Shown here piece by piece: positions 8,102-20,229 of a stretch of 64,000 bases of DNA (positions are counted from its first letter, which is position 1; each line of letters opens with the position of its first letter). Below the pieces are notes generated by a model. The model saw nothing but the letters and a program-made list of their open reading frames with translations, was not told where the DNA came from and searched no databases. This DNA comes from Sabethes cyaneus. Taxonomy: Eukaryota; Arthropoda; Insecta; Diptera; Culicidae. The position numbers were made by a program, and so were the translations under genes. The stretch is from positions 73,537,338 through 73,601,337 of the forward strand of contig NC_071354.1 in assembly GCF_943734655.1 (NCBI RefSeq), written 5' to 3'.

Positions 8102-11100
8102 TAAGCAAAAAACGTAGATATTGTTAAGGTAATTTTAATTCAAATCTGTCTCTCAATTATGTGTGGCTCAGTGCCCTGTCACGCCAGTGTTTACAGGAAC
8201 TGACACCCCGACTTAAACTAAATTGAGAAAGAATGAGACAAATTGAAATTCATTTTTTTCCTGACCTTAATGTTCTTTGCTGGACCCAACTGCATGTTTT
8301 TGCAGCCCTACCCCTCATCCTTTAAAATCTGAGCACGTCACTGCTCGTATTTTGATGCAACTTTCCGACACACAACTTTGCTGAGCGTATCCAGCTTCGT
8401 GTGTTGCTTTTTCGTTGTTTTTGTTTTTAGATGCCCACGTTTGTATGTGAATTAGAAATTGTGGTTCACCGAATAAAGGTTATGAGTGTTAGGTTCAAAT
8501 CTCCTTAAATAATGCACTCTTCGATTATGTCTGTTTCTGTTTCGAGCTGCCAGTTTTTACCATATTTCATGCGCGGCATCGCCTAGATAGGTTAATTTCT
8601 TTTGTGATTGAAAAGATGAATCTACGATGAGGGTCTCAATTGTCTATAGTGGAGCCAGGAAAGGAAAATTAATCCAGCGGATCTATGTATTATTGAGTGA
8701 ATTACGGCGGATTTTCACCGGTGTACCGTTCGTAATTATGGGAAGCCGTGTCGAAAGGTCGTCTTTGTGAGAGTTTGTTTTTCTTTGTTCGATCCTTATG
8801 GTTGTGCACGACTATGACAGCCGGGACGGGAAGTTTCACGGGGGGCAAGGTGGTTTGGCACACAGTGTACTGCCGTCTTAATCATTAGGGAATTTATGCT
8901 CAGCACCGCCGTTGGCGATGGCCGTTTTTTTTGTCAGGCCGACTGGGCTGCAACTTACGAGCCGCATTTGGAGCGTGATCGATTAGAATCTGTTCCGGCA
9001 GACCGGTGTTTGCTGGGAATGGGAATAATTGGGTTGAGTTGTGTTTACTCGATTTGTAAACTTTACTGTGGACAACTATTCCGGCTGAGTGAATTCTCGA
9101 ACAAAACATATTGCTTATATTCGAAAACTAGAAAATGTTGTTGGTTTTATACAGTTTAAAAATGTTTCGGGGATGATTTCAGCACGGAATAAACCAAAAT
9201 CAATTCATTCATATTATTTTAAGTACCATAGAAGGTTCTGTTCATGTAATTTTTTTCGTTTCATTCAACTATAGGAAATACGAATAAAAATCCTATGTAC
9301 AATGGTTGGAAGTAGTTACGCACCACATCCGGCGTAGGCATAAATGTCGAATTAGTCGGCACTCAAGATTCGATCGCACCGCTCTGCACTGCTGTCTGCC
9401 GCCAAGACAGTCTGCACAGTCGTCTGTCAGGAAATCATTAAAGACCATTAATGTCGGCTTCCACAATTCGATCGGTTTTCGCCATCGAGCAGCAATGACG
9501 TTGCGGAGTTTCGTTGACGTCGGTTGATCCACCCAGCCTTTACGTCGAAATCGAAGCTCTAAATGTGAACCCAAACCGGTTCTCTCTTTCCCCCCGGAGC
9601 ATTGCTTGCTTTCTGCTGGTGCTGCGTTTGGGCTTTGCGATAGATTGGAGATTTTGTTCTGTTTCATTGGCTGCGGGGTTGTAGTTTTGCTCACTCATCG
9701 CCGTGATTTATACCTTTGTGTACCTGTTACCGGTTTCTTTTTTACTTAACCACCAAATGAAATACAATGATTTTAGTAAAAATAAATAGCTTGAAAAAAG
9801 GAGTGTTATCTTTTCAAACTTTAAGACCTTGATATAAATAGAATATAAGAATATTTTGATCATGTTCAAAACAAATTGGCTCTAACTTTCTACCGAGTTG
9901 ATTCATTTGAAAATTAAATAACTTTTCGTCGATTTGTTTCATGTTAACTTTTGTCTTTGTGTTTGGGCCAATCTAATCTTTGCCCCTTGTTTCAACACAG
10001 ATAGTCTCATGAATTTCTTTTTTTTGTGGCAATTTTGACTAGAATTCATTAAACAATAAAAAGATTCAATTTCATTTGATTTTTTGCCAAAAGTTTCTGT
10101 GGTGCGTGTTACCTACTGGTAGTTGGATTTGAAACTTGAACTTTAAAGAAAAACATTTAATTTGTGCTGTGTGTTAGCTTTGCTCGCGCCAAGCCCAACG
10201 GCCAACTCACTAGAAGACCGTGCGAAATTGTCGTAACCGAACGAAAAGGAGGCTGAACTGTATGCGCCAACCGAGTGTGTCTGTGTGAGCGGCGCCATCT
10301 GAAAGGAGTCGTGGTCCGTGATGGATGCTTTATTTTGACGTTAAGAAAGATATAACAACTTAACCTTGAGAGCTGCAGCAGCTCTCTCACGAAATGAAGC
10401 ACATATGTAGATGGAGGGTTAGCCTCAACAACAACGGTGGGGTTTGTTAGGAAAAAAATAATTGAAGTAATTTTGAAGTGATCCTTTTTCCTTCGGTCGC
10501 TGGTGAAGTAAACGATGGGAAGGGCAATCCAAACATCAAGTGAAAATATGAAAAAGCTTTATAAATGCGATTAAGTTGATTTTTGTGTTAAAAATAACTC
10601 TGCCAGCAGGTGAATAAAGGTAGCGTGGATTTAGGGCAGTCCGTTCATTATCTTTCCCATATTGGTCGGTCACGTTTCGTTTCTCAGAATCCAGATTTCT
10701 GCCCCAAAACTATTATGCTGTGTTGGGTTGGGCTATGATGCTGTTTTAGTCACGCAGTCCGGTACTCTGAGTTAGTTACTCTGGCAGTCACGTATTTTGG
10801 GCGGAATCAGTTTATCGTCGAAACTGGACTAGCACTTTACACAGCTGATAGCTAACAACTTACATATTAGAAAATACGTGAAAAATATAATTATATCATC
10901 GAAAGCTTTTTTCGTGAATAAAGCACGATGCAAATTAAAAAGTTTTCCGATTTTGTTCAAAATTTCATAACTTATTTTTTTCTTTGGCGTTTAGGATGCT
11001 CGCTTCTAAGCTGAGGGTTTGCCAAAAATCGTCATTTTGCACATTTTTGTTGTTAGATCGTTTATAAAAATTTATAACTTTTGAATCATTAAACCGAATT

Positions 11101-11548
11101 TGAAGTTTTTGGTATCAAAAAATTTTTCAATAAGCTTTTCAAGAAAAAACATCAAAAATATTCGTTTTTCAGTGTTTTTCTTTTTGAGTACAAAAAGGAC
11201 CCCTGTTTTTTAACTCTTTTCTAGAAAGCCGAGATGTATTACATAGGATTCTATTGTGTAAATCGTGTCGAGGAACTCGACTCGACTCAGTCAGTGTCAA
11301 GTGTCGGATGCGAGAAGAACGGACAGCATGGTGACTCAATACACGGCCAAAACAAAGCACACTCGGGCGTCATTTGCTGATAGTTGATTCACTAGGTTTT
11401 TAGCGTCGGCTCATTCGAGTTACTCGACAAAACTGTTTCGCAAACCAGCAATCCAGAACAACGGTGACAAACACCAGAGAAAAATAAAATAAATACATTC
11501 TGCCTCCCGGAAACTTTTTGAAATATTATTTTCTTGTTTATCAACTCA
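8102..11548. other. unassigned stretch
   Basis: No supported gene. The longest open frame is 133 codons on the minus strand at 9,293-9,694, overlapped by a 73-codon frame on the plus strand (9,306-9,527); neither has a domain I recognise. The segment 10,900-11,170 is very AT-rich. Confidence 0.5.
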
Positions 11549-11928
11549 TACCCAGTAAACCACAAATCGTATATCAGTATATGAAAATAATCTTAAATGT
11601 CTCTAAACAAAATCGAAATCGTACACAAAGCTTATTAAATTACACCCTAGTTTATATTCAATCGTACAAAATGATGACGACTGATTTACATACGATTTTC
11701 ATCACAGAATTGTATAGCATTATGGAACTAATCATGATGAGTCGGATCTCATCGTATACAAATACTTATGAATGTGAATTGTTTACGAATAATCTGCAGT
11801 GCGTATATCGCCTCCAAAATAGTACGCATATGCTGGTTTCGTGCATCTAGTGCGATTTTTCAAGATATATATGGGTACTTTTATCTCATTTTCCACTCCG
11901 ATATACGTACGAAAATGTTTACTGGGTA
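11549..11928. mobile_element. TA-flanked miniature element with CCCAGTAAAC ends
   Basis: CCCAGTAAAC at 11,551-11,560 is exactly inverted as GTTTACTGGG at 11,917-11,926, and similarity continues inward about 25 more bases (ATCGTATATC against ACGTATATCG). Both ends abut TA. Size 376 bp without the TAs. A related element with CCCAGATAAC ends lies at 47,058-47,477. No transposase; a MITE. The 110-codon frame inside has no known domain. Confidence 0.75.
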
Positions 11929-12009
11929 ATGTGTTTGTTAAAAACAAATCACGGTAGCGTTTTTAGTTGCTCTTGAGTTATGACCAAAAAATTCACCTTT
12001 CCTCTTAGC

Positions 12010-12560
12010 TTAGCATTTTTCTGCTTTCCCCCCTTTAGGAGGAGGGGACTCCTAAACAAATGAAATACAAATTTCCTCATAACATGAGAATTAACCAAGC
12101 AAATGGAATCAAATTTGGCATGTGGGGGTTATTGGAGGTAGGAATTTTTTCTATTGCGAATTATGACCCCGCTTCCTCTAAGAGGGGGGGGGGGGGGCTC
12201 CCTTATAAAGAAATACAAAGTTCATCATATCTCAAGAACTAATCTAGCAAATTGAGCCAAATTTGGCATGTGGGGGGTTTTTGGAACCAAGAATTTTTTC
12301 TATGATGAATAAAGACTCCTCTCCTATGTAGGAGGGGGGCTCCTGTACAAATGAAATATACATTTTTCATTACTCGAGGCACTAATCAAGCAAATGGAAC
12401 CAAATTTGGCATGTGGCATTTGGAGGCATGAATTTATTTTATGGTGGTGTGAGACCCCTCACCCCTGTGGTAGGGGGATAGACTCTCATACAAATAAAAC
12501 AGAAATTTTTGCGTAATTCAAAAACTAATCGAGAACGAGAAATTTTGGACTCTTCCGTAA
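12010..12560 (+). repeat. ~145-bp satellite, four degenerate units
   Basis: Units are recognised by ATTTGGCATGTGG at 12,113, 12,261 and 12,404 (spacings 148 and 143) and a decayed copy near 12,542. Each has a GGAGGGGGGCTCC-like G tract, then an AAATGAAATACAAAT block, then a CTAATCAAGCAAATGGAACC block. The second unit has a 14-G run at 12,184-12,197. Confidence 0.8.
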
Positions 12561-12602
12561 AACATAACAGTCAATAACAAGAACCACCAAAAACTATCTG
12601 CA

Positions 12603-12710
12603 GACCCTCCGCCCCGTGCAGAAATCACCTCTGTCTAGGTTTATTTGTTTTCCTAGGTCTACTGATCTCTAGTTTCCTTCAGTTGGGTCTGAACGAGCAA
12701 CAGCGAGTAA
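12603..12710 (+). repeat. module shared with MULE foldback
   Basis: Diverged counterpart of 6,102-6,206. It directly follows the satellite and precedes short words like TTCCGTGAAATGGTTCATTC and TATTCGGCGAAACG (12,755-12,820), which resemble a decayed foldback arm. Confidence 0.6.
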
Positions 12711-13034
12711 GATGAGGATGACCCCGAGGATCGAAATGGTACTTTCCACGAAAAGGTTTTCCGTGAAATGGTTCATTCCGCGTAAGCTTTTTCGCCAAAT
12801 CGTATTCGGCGAAACGTTATACTATCACAGCGAATATTTAAGTGCTATCCGCTTTATTTCATCTGGGTAAGCACAGAGGGGGGGGGGGGGGGGTTTCTAC
12901 TTTACTGTGAGGAAAAATTCCAAATTTGTATATTAAACTACCAACGCGAATCATCTAAGGTTAAGCTCCTCAGAAACTTGCAATACTCGAGATTGTGACA
13001 AAGGTCATCCAAGATTCACGATTAATGTACAACA

Positions 13035-13464
13035 CAGTTAAATTTGTGGCGAGGTGGGAGAGGTGAAACAGTGAAAACCGAAGTATTCAGCAAGAGATGA
13101 AGTTCTCAGGAACCTCATGACCGAGATCGAAAACGTAATGAACAGCAAACCGTTAACTCATATTCCCGGAATCGTCTCCCGCTTTGACTCCGAACCTTTT
13201 TTAGTTGGACCTTCGGAGGGCTTTAAACCCCTAGTTGGAAGTGCTGAATTCTCTAATACACCCCTATCATCACATACCGTGATTTAGTCCTGTAAAGCCG
13301 AAAGGCAAAATAATCGCGGTGAAGACTTCGAAGTCCAGATAGAATCCGTAATCTACGAAAGATTAGCGGTCAAGCAATTGGCAGTACTAGACATTGGACT
13401 AAATGAGAGTAGGATGAACGTTCAACCATTGGGGGGCACCAATGCGAACGCCCCTCGTCAGTGA
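13035..13464 (+). pseudogene. BEL/Pao pol, integrase C-terminal remnant
   Basis: Degenerate frame reading RDEVLRNLMTEIENVMNSKP then LTHIPG, the segment of BEL/Pao integrases that follows the catalytic core. After a decayed interval it ends RLAVKQLAVLDIGLNESRM, then NVQPLGG and a TGA stop at 13,462-13,464. The VKLAVLDxG ending is the usual C terminus of BEL/Pao pol. Internal stops are present (for example after VKQ near 13,065). A candidate 3' LTR follows at 13,930. Confidence 0.75.
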
Positions 13465-13929
13465 TCGCACCTTTGAAAAGGTGCTTTCTTCTATTTGTAA
13501 ATTGACAAATGGCCTGCGATTGACAAAGGACAGTTAAGGAGACTGCGAGAAAGATAGGGCAGATGTTGGAAAGCTTTCAATTGGATAAATTGGATGAAAT
13601 ATGTTCGGAGCAGCAATAATTGTGAAGCAATTACAAGTCTTAATATACTCGATTATAAATTAGATAATAGATTTGCATTGAAACGCAACGCTATCAATTT
13701 AATTTTCAAATATAATTAATAGTAAGCTAGAAGAAAATTAGTATACATGTAATGTAAGCACTTTTGTTGCGGTATGGAGACCAACAGATGAAAGCGCTCT
13801 TTCGGAGCAATTACTAAGCACAATTAATATGATCTGTAATTTAGAAACAGCGAAGTAATAACGCTATAAAAATAGGGTATTAAATTACTAAAAACCCATA
13901 AACGACGTCCAAATGAGGAAAAAAACTTT
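13465..13929. other. interval between BEL pol end and LTR
   Basis: AT-rich, no open frame of note. TGTTGCGG occurs at 13,765 and again at 13,930, so the LTR could start at either point. Confidence 0.5.
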
Positions 13930-14270
13930 TGTTGCGGCAGAAAACCGCATTGTAATATTTCCACGCAATTAGCTTCTATTATCCAGCCGAATCTAGTCAC
14001 AAAAGACTATTGTCCGTTCGACCGAACATGATACCCAGGAGCTATTGTTCTGAACGGGGAAGAAAACTGTTATACTACAAACTACAAGTGTATAAAAGGC
14101 GATCAATGAATAGCAATCAGTATCAGTGCACTAGCAGCCATCGCGACCGCCGCTGGCGGATGGTTGTTTCCAGACAGCGTGTGTCTTATCTTGTGGCTTA
14201 TGTGTTATTTTACTGTGTAAAGAAACCAGTCCCGTTAGTATCCGGACTCCTCTAACGACGATCACGAACA
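13930..14270 (+). mobile_element. candidate BEL/Pao 3' LTR
   Basis: Begins TGTTGCGGCAG and ends CACGAACA, giving the TGTT...AACA ends typical of BEL/Pao LTRs. Inside it are TATAAAAGG (14,091) and initiator-like TCAGT at 14,117-14,121 and 14,123-14,127, as expected for a U3/R promoter. The 5' partner LTR is not in the window, so ends cannot be proven. Confidence 0.6.
14091..14127 (+). promoter_or_regulatory. LTR core promoter (TATA + initiator)
   Basis: TATAAAAGG at 14,091-14,099 is followed 28 and 34 bases on by arthropod initiator-type TCAGT words. Its place inside the candidate LTR explains it as a retrotransposon promoter and not that of a host gene. Confidence 0.5.
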
Positions 14271-14430
14271 ACTTAGTTTCTTGCGTCATTGGAATTACCG
14301 ACATGAAAACAGATGGGTAAGTGACAGGAAGACAATACAGTGGTCTTTGACAAGAAGGAAGGTTCAAATTTAAAAAAATATATAAAAGTGAATGTATCTT
14401 TGCATGTTTGTATGTATGTTTTGACCGTCA

Positions 14431-14636
14431 CATCTTCGGAACGCAAGCAAAGCCTTGGGCTTAAACGTCCTTTCTAAGATCTGACCCTTCTTTATCGACA
14501 GACTTCACAACCGGCTATTACAGTAGAGGACAGTTACGCGGCTAGTGCAACAATCCCATTGACTATCCAGCAGCACCGTCTAGCCGAGATTCGAACATAA
14601 GACTAGTGGCTTGTTAGACCAGCATCTTCGGAACGC
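14431..14636 (-). repeat. tRNA-derived SINE, 5'-truncated, with 14-bp target duplication
   Basis: Minus-strand SINE (14,445-14,622) flanked by CATCTTCGGAACGC at 14,431-14,444 and 14,623-14,636. It keeps the anticodon-arm-like block, the B-box-like GTTCGAATCTC (as its complement) and the full tail GTCGATAAAGAAGGGTCAGA and AAGCCCAAGG, but lacks the first ~30 bases of the head. Confidence 0.85.
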
Positions 14637-14639
14637 CTG

Positions 14640-15014
14640 AAAGGTTTCTCACCACGGTTCTTCAGTTCTTCTGCATTTGGCATACATGTTCCTTAACATA
14701 AGGGAATCGGAACAGAGTAGTTGATAAAAGTGGGGGTCCCTGACAAGAAGAAAGGCTAAAAGATGGCCCAACCAGAATCAGAAATGGGTTTAGTAAAATC
14801 GAAAAGAAGTAAAGATGTAGTTTTTATTGTGGGAAGCCACCGATTCAGTGTAGTAAATAAATATATAGATAAATAAATAAAGAAGGAATCAATCAAAGAA
14901 AGGGCTAAACAGAGGTCTGGAACTGAAAAAGTGCGGACATCAGCAATTGGGTCTTCAGAGAAGTTTATTAATAAAATATAGTGCATCTTCCTGCACCAGG
15001 GTGATCGAGAATTC
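14640..15014. other. unassigned stretch
   Basis: No gene recognised; a short ATAAATAAATA run near 14,855-14,881. Confidence 0.5.
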
Positions 15015-15312
15015 ACCTATTAGGGTGGTATAAACTCTTGTTTTTTAAAATAATTTAAAAAAAATTCCTCCAAAATGTGGCGGAATATACTAAAATAAGT
15101 AACTTTACAGAATATAATAACTATCTATCTCTTACTGGTTGCGAAATATAATGATAGGTTAATAACGAGCACTTAAAAATCAATTATGCTTAATAACTAT
15201 GCACACGATATTTTCATTGCTTCCAAATGTTCTACAAAGTTATTCAGTATGCTAAAATACACATTTTCTGTGAAGACTGTTTTTCACTAAGATGCATATT
15301 TAATGAGTTATA
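15015..15312 (+). repeat. dispersed repeat, inverted partner of 50,105-50,395
   Basis: Opens with ATTCACCTATTAGGGTGGTA and carries ACTAAAATAAG, GCACTTAAAAATCAATTATG, ACAAAGTTATTCAGTATG and AAAATACACATTTTC. The same blocks occur in the same order, on the other strand, at 50,105-50,395. Partial relatives lie at 46,080-46,310 and 50,555-50,735. Family unknown. Confidence 0.75.
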
Positions 15313-15329
15313 ACGGTAGTTTTTACAAT

Positions 15330-15545
15330 CGACGGACGGATGGTAGAAGAAAGTAATGAAACAAAGGTATTTATAGCATCCAAACAGAGTGGAACAAGAC
15401 GTAAAAGGGAAAGAGAGGAAAAATAGGTAAAGAAGGGTCATTGAAGCAACGCTTATTAAGAAGTGTATCGTTCCTCTTTACCCAAGCTGGGATTCACAGG
15501 GTTTGGGGGAGAAATCGAGTTCGAATCCGGAATTAATTGGCTTCC
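15330..15545 (+). repeat. dispersed repeat, copy 2
   Basis: Partner of 3,695-3,895 (same orientation). Ends with GAGTTCGAATCCGGAATTA, which is B-box-like. Confidence 0.6.
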
Positions 15546-18500
15546 ATTACAGCTTGGTTCGATCAGTGGATGGAAGTCTAAAACCTCTGTAAAACACCGA
15601 CAAAATGAAAAAAAAAAACAATTAAAACATACTCCATCTGGTTTTCACAATATATGACGTCAAATTTCAAATAGAAAATAGCACACGTGCCCCAGTATGT
15701 CCTATTCAGGGCACGTCAGTAAATGTGAAAAGCCAAGAATGGTCAAAATGCCTTGCTACTTCACTATGTAAACACCAATGAAAGTACATTCTCTGAAAGC
15801 CTTCGTAATCCTTAAACCAACATGCATTCAGCCGTTCATAGTCGAACGTAATTTGGAATTTGTTGTAAGTAACTGCAGTAACTGAATGACAATGTAATGT
15901 ATAAAAATATGTTATTGTAAAACTGCCGAAATCTAGGGTGACCCTGAGTTTTTCTATATTTTATAAATGGATTGGATGCCAGTGTAAAAAGTTTTATTAA
16001 ATTTATTTTAATGAATTGTTCAGCTTCAGTTAAGCGCCTTCGACGTTCGAAATTATAGCAAAGTATCTGAATTTAAATTGTAGTAATCCCCTAAAGACAA
16101 CCCATAGGGATGATGTAAAAAACGGCTAAACAAGCTTTTAATGAGATCATAGTGTTGGTGTTTAGCTGAGAGGTACAAATGTTAACATCGGCGGGCACGT
16201 TGGCACAGTGTGGTAAAGAAACTGTTTTAAAGCGTAATGTTGAAACCAGGTTAAAGCTGTCATTGTGCAATTCTAGTCCGGCAACGGGAAATTTCACGAC
16301 AATGAAAGAAATCGAAAAAGTGCTACAACGTACCTTTCCTCTGGGAATTGCACAAGACTGCAGGTAGGTAGTTGATTTCCAGGTTACCTCCTCGCATCGG
16401 GCATTGATGGAGCGGGCAGCAAATGGCCAAACACAAAGGAAGCCGCTGCTGGCGGAACAGAAATGTGTGTCAATTTTAAGACCAATCATCATTTGTTTTA
16501 TAGTTAGGTGCCGCACTGACGGCTGTAACGCCTCCATCGGTAAAGCGGAGATATTTGAAATAATTACTATATAATTAGGTCCAATAATTTATGAACAAAA
16601 ATGATAGAATAGCAAATTTACATGTCCCAAAAACGATGTCCCGTTTCCAGTTCCCAATCCTGCGGATAGTGAATTAAAAAATCCATGTAATAAAAGCCAT
16701 ACACCATTACGAGCAGCACATAAAATCTCAATTTCTCTACATCAGAGTGCGACCAATTTCTAGGCCAAGTTCACATTTGCATGCCAATGTTTTGCTCCCC
16801 GTCCCCGTCCCCGTCTCGGCACTCAGCTTTGGTAAACCAACAAACCAAAGCGAATTAAACAAGAGCCCATACCGTCGCCCAACCTGTCGACCGTGCCGTG
16901 CATATCGTTTTCGCCTTTTCCAAAATTTCGAAAACACAATCGACTGGCTGCTCTATAGACAATTTACCCGATCGACCTCGTTTCCTCAATTCAAGTTTAT
17001 GGCAGCCAGTTCGATTTTTTTTCGTTTACCTTCACTTCGTGTCGGATTATTTTCGAATTAAAAGCCTTAAACCGAACGGAGTGAACCTTAGGTTGGTCTT
17101 GTTACCATGCTAAAGACCCTTCAATGCTAAAACAAAGCAAACGAATCTTTGGCAGCTGCTGTCCATAGGAACTAACCCGCCTGAATAAGCCCTTAATTAA
17201 AGCTCAATGTTGTATTCGGTTCGAAAGCGCAAAATGAACTCAATCAATCGCGAAATTACAGTTTCCCTCAAAATGAGCATTAAGTCACGATCTGTAAAAG
17301 CCGCACCTAGCCATAGGCGACAACGAAATCGATTCCAATATAGTCATTCATACAATGCATCCCGCTAACTGGTACGGTATTTATGGTAGCACACAGTCAC
17401 TGGTTGTTACGTGATTTGATTCAAACGGTTTTTTCAGTTTAGACCAACCGGTCGCTAACTCGTAGGTACTTAAGTATGATTAGATTTTATGGGGGACAAT
17501 GGAGCAACTCTTTCTTTTAGTTGATTAGAAGTTTTAAATTTAATCCATATGAAATTGGAACGGATGTCATCAAGAAATCGAACGGTAATTTGGATCATTT
17601 ACGCCCTAAACGTGAAAAGGACCATTGATACAAAAAGATTCGCTGATTGAATTATAATGAACAGATCTAAGCAGCATATAGACATATAGGACATATAGAA
17701 GTAAAACTGAACAGCATTAAAACCACAACAAACAGTTATGGAGACTATTCAAGTAATTATTGAAATCTGTCGATTGGAATCACTGGCCATAACTTTTAAT
17801 GGAACTGAGAAGCAATCTCAGAAAACAATCACATCTTAGTTCGTTGATTATTTTGTCGATTTGATGTGTCATCAATCGCTAATGGATAAACGTGATGAAA
17901 TAATGAAGCCTATTAGTAATTAACTGTAGTTTTAGCTTTCACCCAATTACTCAGGGGCGGGGTATTTAATATTTGTTTCATATTTGTTGCAAAAAGCTTG
18001 AAGATGTACATCGTTATGGGTTGAACGACATAGTGACAAAAGAGTTAATTACGTCTGTCGACAGTCTAAAGTAAAATCAGACGTGCAATCATTAGCGATG
18101 ACATTGCATTTTGAAAAAATGCTAATAAAAATCTACAATCGATTTTACTTATGTGTTCTACGACGACGGCATGTCGTTAATTCGGCCGTAACTCAAAAAT
18201 GAAAAATAATGAATAGGGTTTATTTCTAATTCCCGTCGTAGTAAGTAAAGCCATTCTAATTTTCATCATTTGTTGGATGGCTTAATGAATACTCCAAAAG
18301 TTCTAGTGCTGATTTAACTAAAATACACTTACCTTTCGATCCGTGAACTTTGAAATCACTGAGAAGCGATTATTAAAGCATATTATTGAAATTACGCAAC
18401 TGACTTTATTTCTTAAATTCGTCGTACCGTTTTAAAATCCGCCCATCAAAATTTTTCATCGTCCGAACTAAAAATCACAACAATGTCTACGAAGCTAACG

Positions 18501-19139
18501 CGCATGTATTTGTGTAGGACGGCATGACAAATGTTATTCTGCAAAATTTCTGCAGGTCAGGTAAGTTTTCCTGGCTGTAGAATAACGACAATGCCTTGCG
18601 TGAGTTATTTTCATTTATGAATGACGAAAATTAAAACGATTAGTCGAAATTTTCTTCTTCGTCGCACGCAAAAACGTAGGAAATCTGGCTGGTAAGACTT
18701 CTTTAATGATAAAAAGCATTTAAATAGATCTCAGCGCACTTTGATTGATCGCATATGATAGACAACAAACTAAAATATTAGGGAATAACTAGTTTTGCAC
18801 TGTGTGTCACAAAAATGCTGATATTTTTAATAATTTGTGTTGGATAGGATGGGAATAGGCAATTACGACGAAGCAGCAACTTACCCTACTTTGCATTCCA
18901 GCTGCCCACAAAACGGTTTGTTCTTTGTTAGAAATGGCAATTAAAAATAAAAAGACTTTTGTTTTGAATAAATTCTAATTAACCGAAAAGGAAACCAGCG
19001 CGAAACAAAAAAGAAGTTGAATAGTATGCTATTATATGGCGCATTATCGAACGATTGATGCTTACAAATAATCCTATAAATTGCTATCACGATAATAAGT
19101 ATATGACTACTTTTTCTTATACCAGTCAAAAATTCTTGG
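15546..19139. other. unassigned stretch
   Basis: No supported gene. The longest open frame (148 codons, minus, 16,091-16,537) overlaps a 62-codon plus frame that ends at CAG/GTAGGT (16,361/16,362), a donor-like site; no domain was recognised in either. CCCCGTCCCCGTCCCCGTC at 16,798-16,816 is a short tandem repeat. Confidence 0.5.
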
Positions 19140-19252
19140 ATATTAGTAGTAGCAGAAGCCATCGACTCGAATACAGCAATTATCGAGGCATTACTCTCCT
19201 CAATTCTGCATACAAAATTCTCTCTCGCATTCTGTTTCATAGACTATCCAAC

Positions 19253-19615
19253 TAGCATTTTTTATGCACATAAAAGTAAAAAATCAGCATTATGTACAAA
19301 TATGCATGCTAGTAAGTCGTATGTGATGCGCAAATTTGGCATATCCGTACTGTTTTGGAGACGATATACGTTATGAGGATTTATTATACGCATTTCATCT
19401 ATATGAGTATGTATATACGAAAAAATTCGATTAAGCGCGACTCACTCAATACTGCTATACAGTTCTGTGCTGAAAATCGTAAGTGTGTCAGTGATTATCG
19501 TTCTATACGATTGAACATCAACTTAGGCACACTTTATCAAGCATTAGTTACGATTCCGAATTTGTTAAGAGATATTTAAGATAATTTTCATACATTGATG
19601 CACGATTTGGTGCTA
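19253..19615. mobile_element. TA-flanked miniature element in RTE
   Basis: Interrupts the RTE between HRLSN and the FVGEYQCG segment. Ends are inverted: GCATTTTTTATGCAC against the complement of GTGCATCG...: both read GCA-6/7 bases-TGCA. TA flanks both sides (19,253-19,254 and 19,614-19,615). Size 359 bp. Removing it and one TA joins the RTE sequence. Confidence 0.6.
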
Positions 19616-19709
19616 GCTGGGTAAGGCCGTTGCCAGGAAAACTTTGTTGGCGAATACCAGTGCGGAGCAAATGTTCACTTTGCTTCGAATCCTCGACGAT
19701 TTCCGGGAG

Positions 19710-20229
19710 TACACTCAAGTCGCTTTTTACGCGAAGGATACGTCCCGCGTAAATCAAAATCGCGTAAATTCCAAAAACCGCGTAAATTCCGAAATTCATG
19801 TAAAAAACCGCGTAAATTCCGAAAATCGCGTAAAAAAACCGCGTAAATTCCGAAATTCGCGTAAAAAAAACCGCGTAGATTCCGAAATTCGCGTGAAAAC
19901 AACCGCGGAAATTCCAAAATTCGCGTAAAAAAAAACAAAATTTCGCGTAAAAAAAACTTTGAATTTCAACACTACGCGAAAAAATAGACGTTTTGAGCAT
20001 AACCGCGTAAATTTCGAAAATCGCGTAAAAAACCGCGTAAATTCCGAAAATCGCGTAAATTCCGAAATTCGCGTAAAAAACCGCGTAAATTCCGAAAATC
20101 GCGTAAAAAACCGCGTAAATTCCGAAATTCGTGTAAAAAAACCGCGTAAATTCCAACATTCGTGTAAAAAAAATTGCGTAAATTCCGAAATTCGCGTAAA
20201 ATTGTCGCGTAAAAAGCGACTTCAGTGTA
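19710..20229. mobile_element. TA-flanked miniature element carrying CGCGTAAATTCCG satellite, copy 2
   Basis: Ends are near-perfect inverted repeats: CACTCAAGTCGCTTTTTACG and the complement, CACTGAAGTCGCTTTTTACG, differing at one base, flanked by TA at 19,710-19,711 and 20,228-20,229. The interior is about 25 head-to-tail units of CGCGTAAATTCCGAAAATCG or similar. It splits an RTE reverse transcriptase. The long frames it gives on both strands (up to 203 codons) are products of the repeat. Confidence 0.85.

Noticed and set aside
9293..9694. 133-codon minus-strand frame as a gene
   Set aside because: No domain, signal or neighbour supports it, and the opposite strand is also open for 73 codons.
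16164..16361. Possible host exon on the plus strand ending at CAG/GTAGGT
   Set aside because: A donor-like site and a 62-codon frame only; the opposite strand has a longer open frame and no domain is recognisable.
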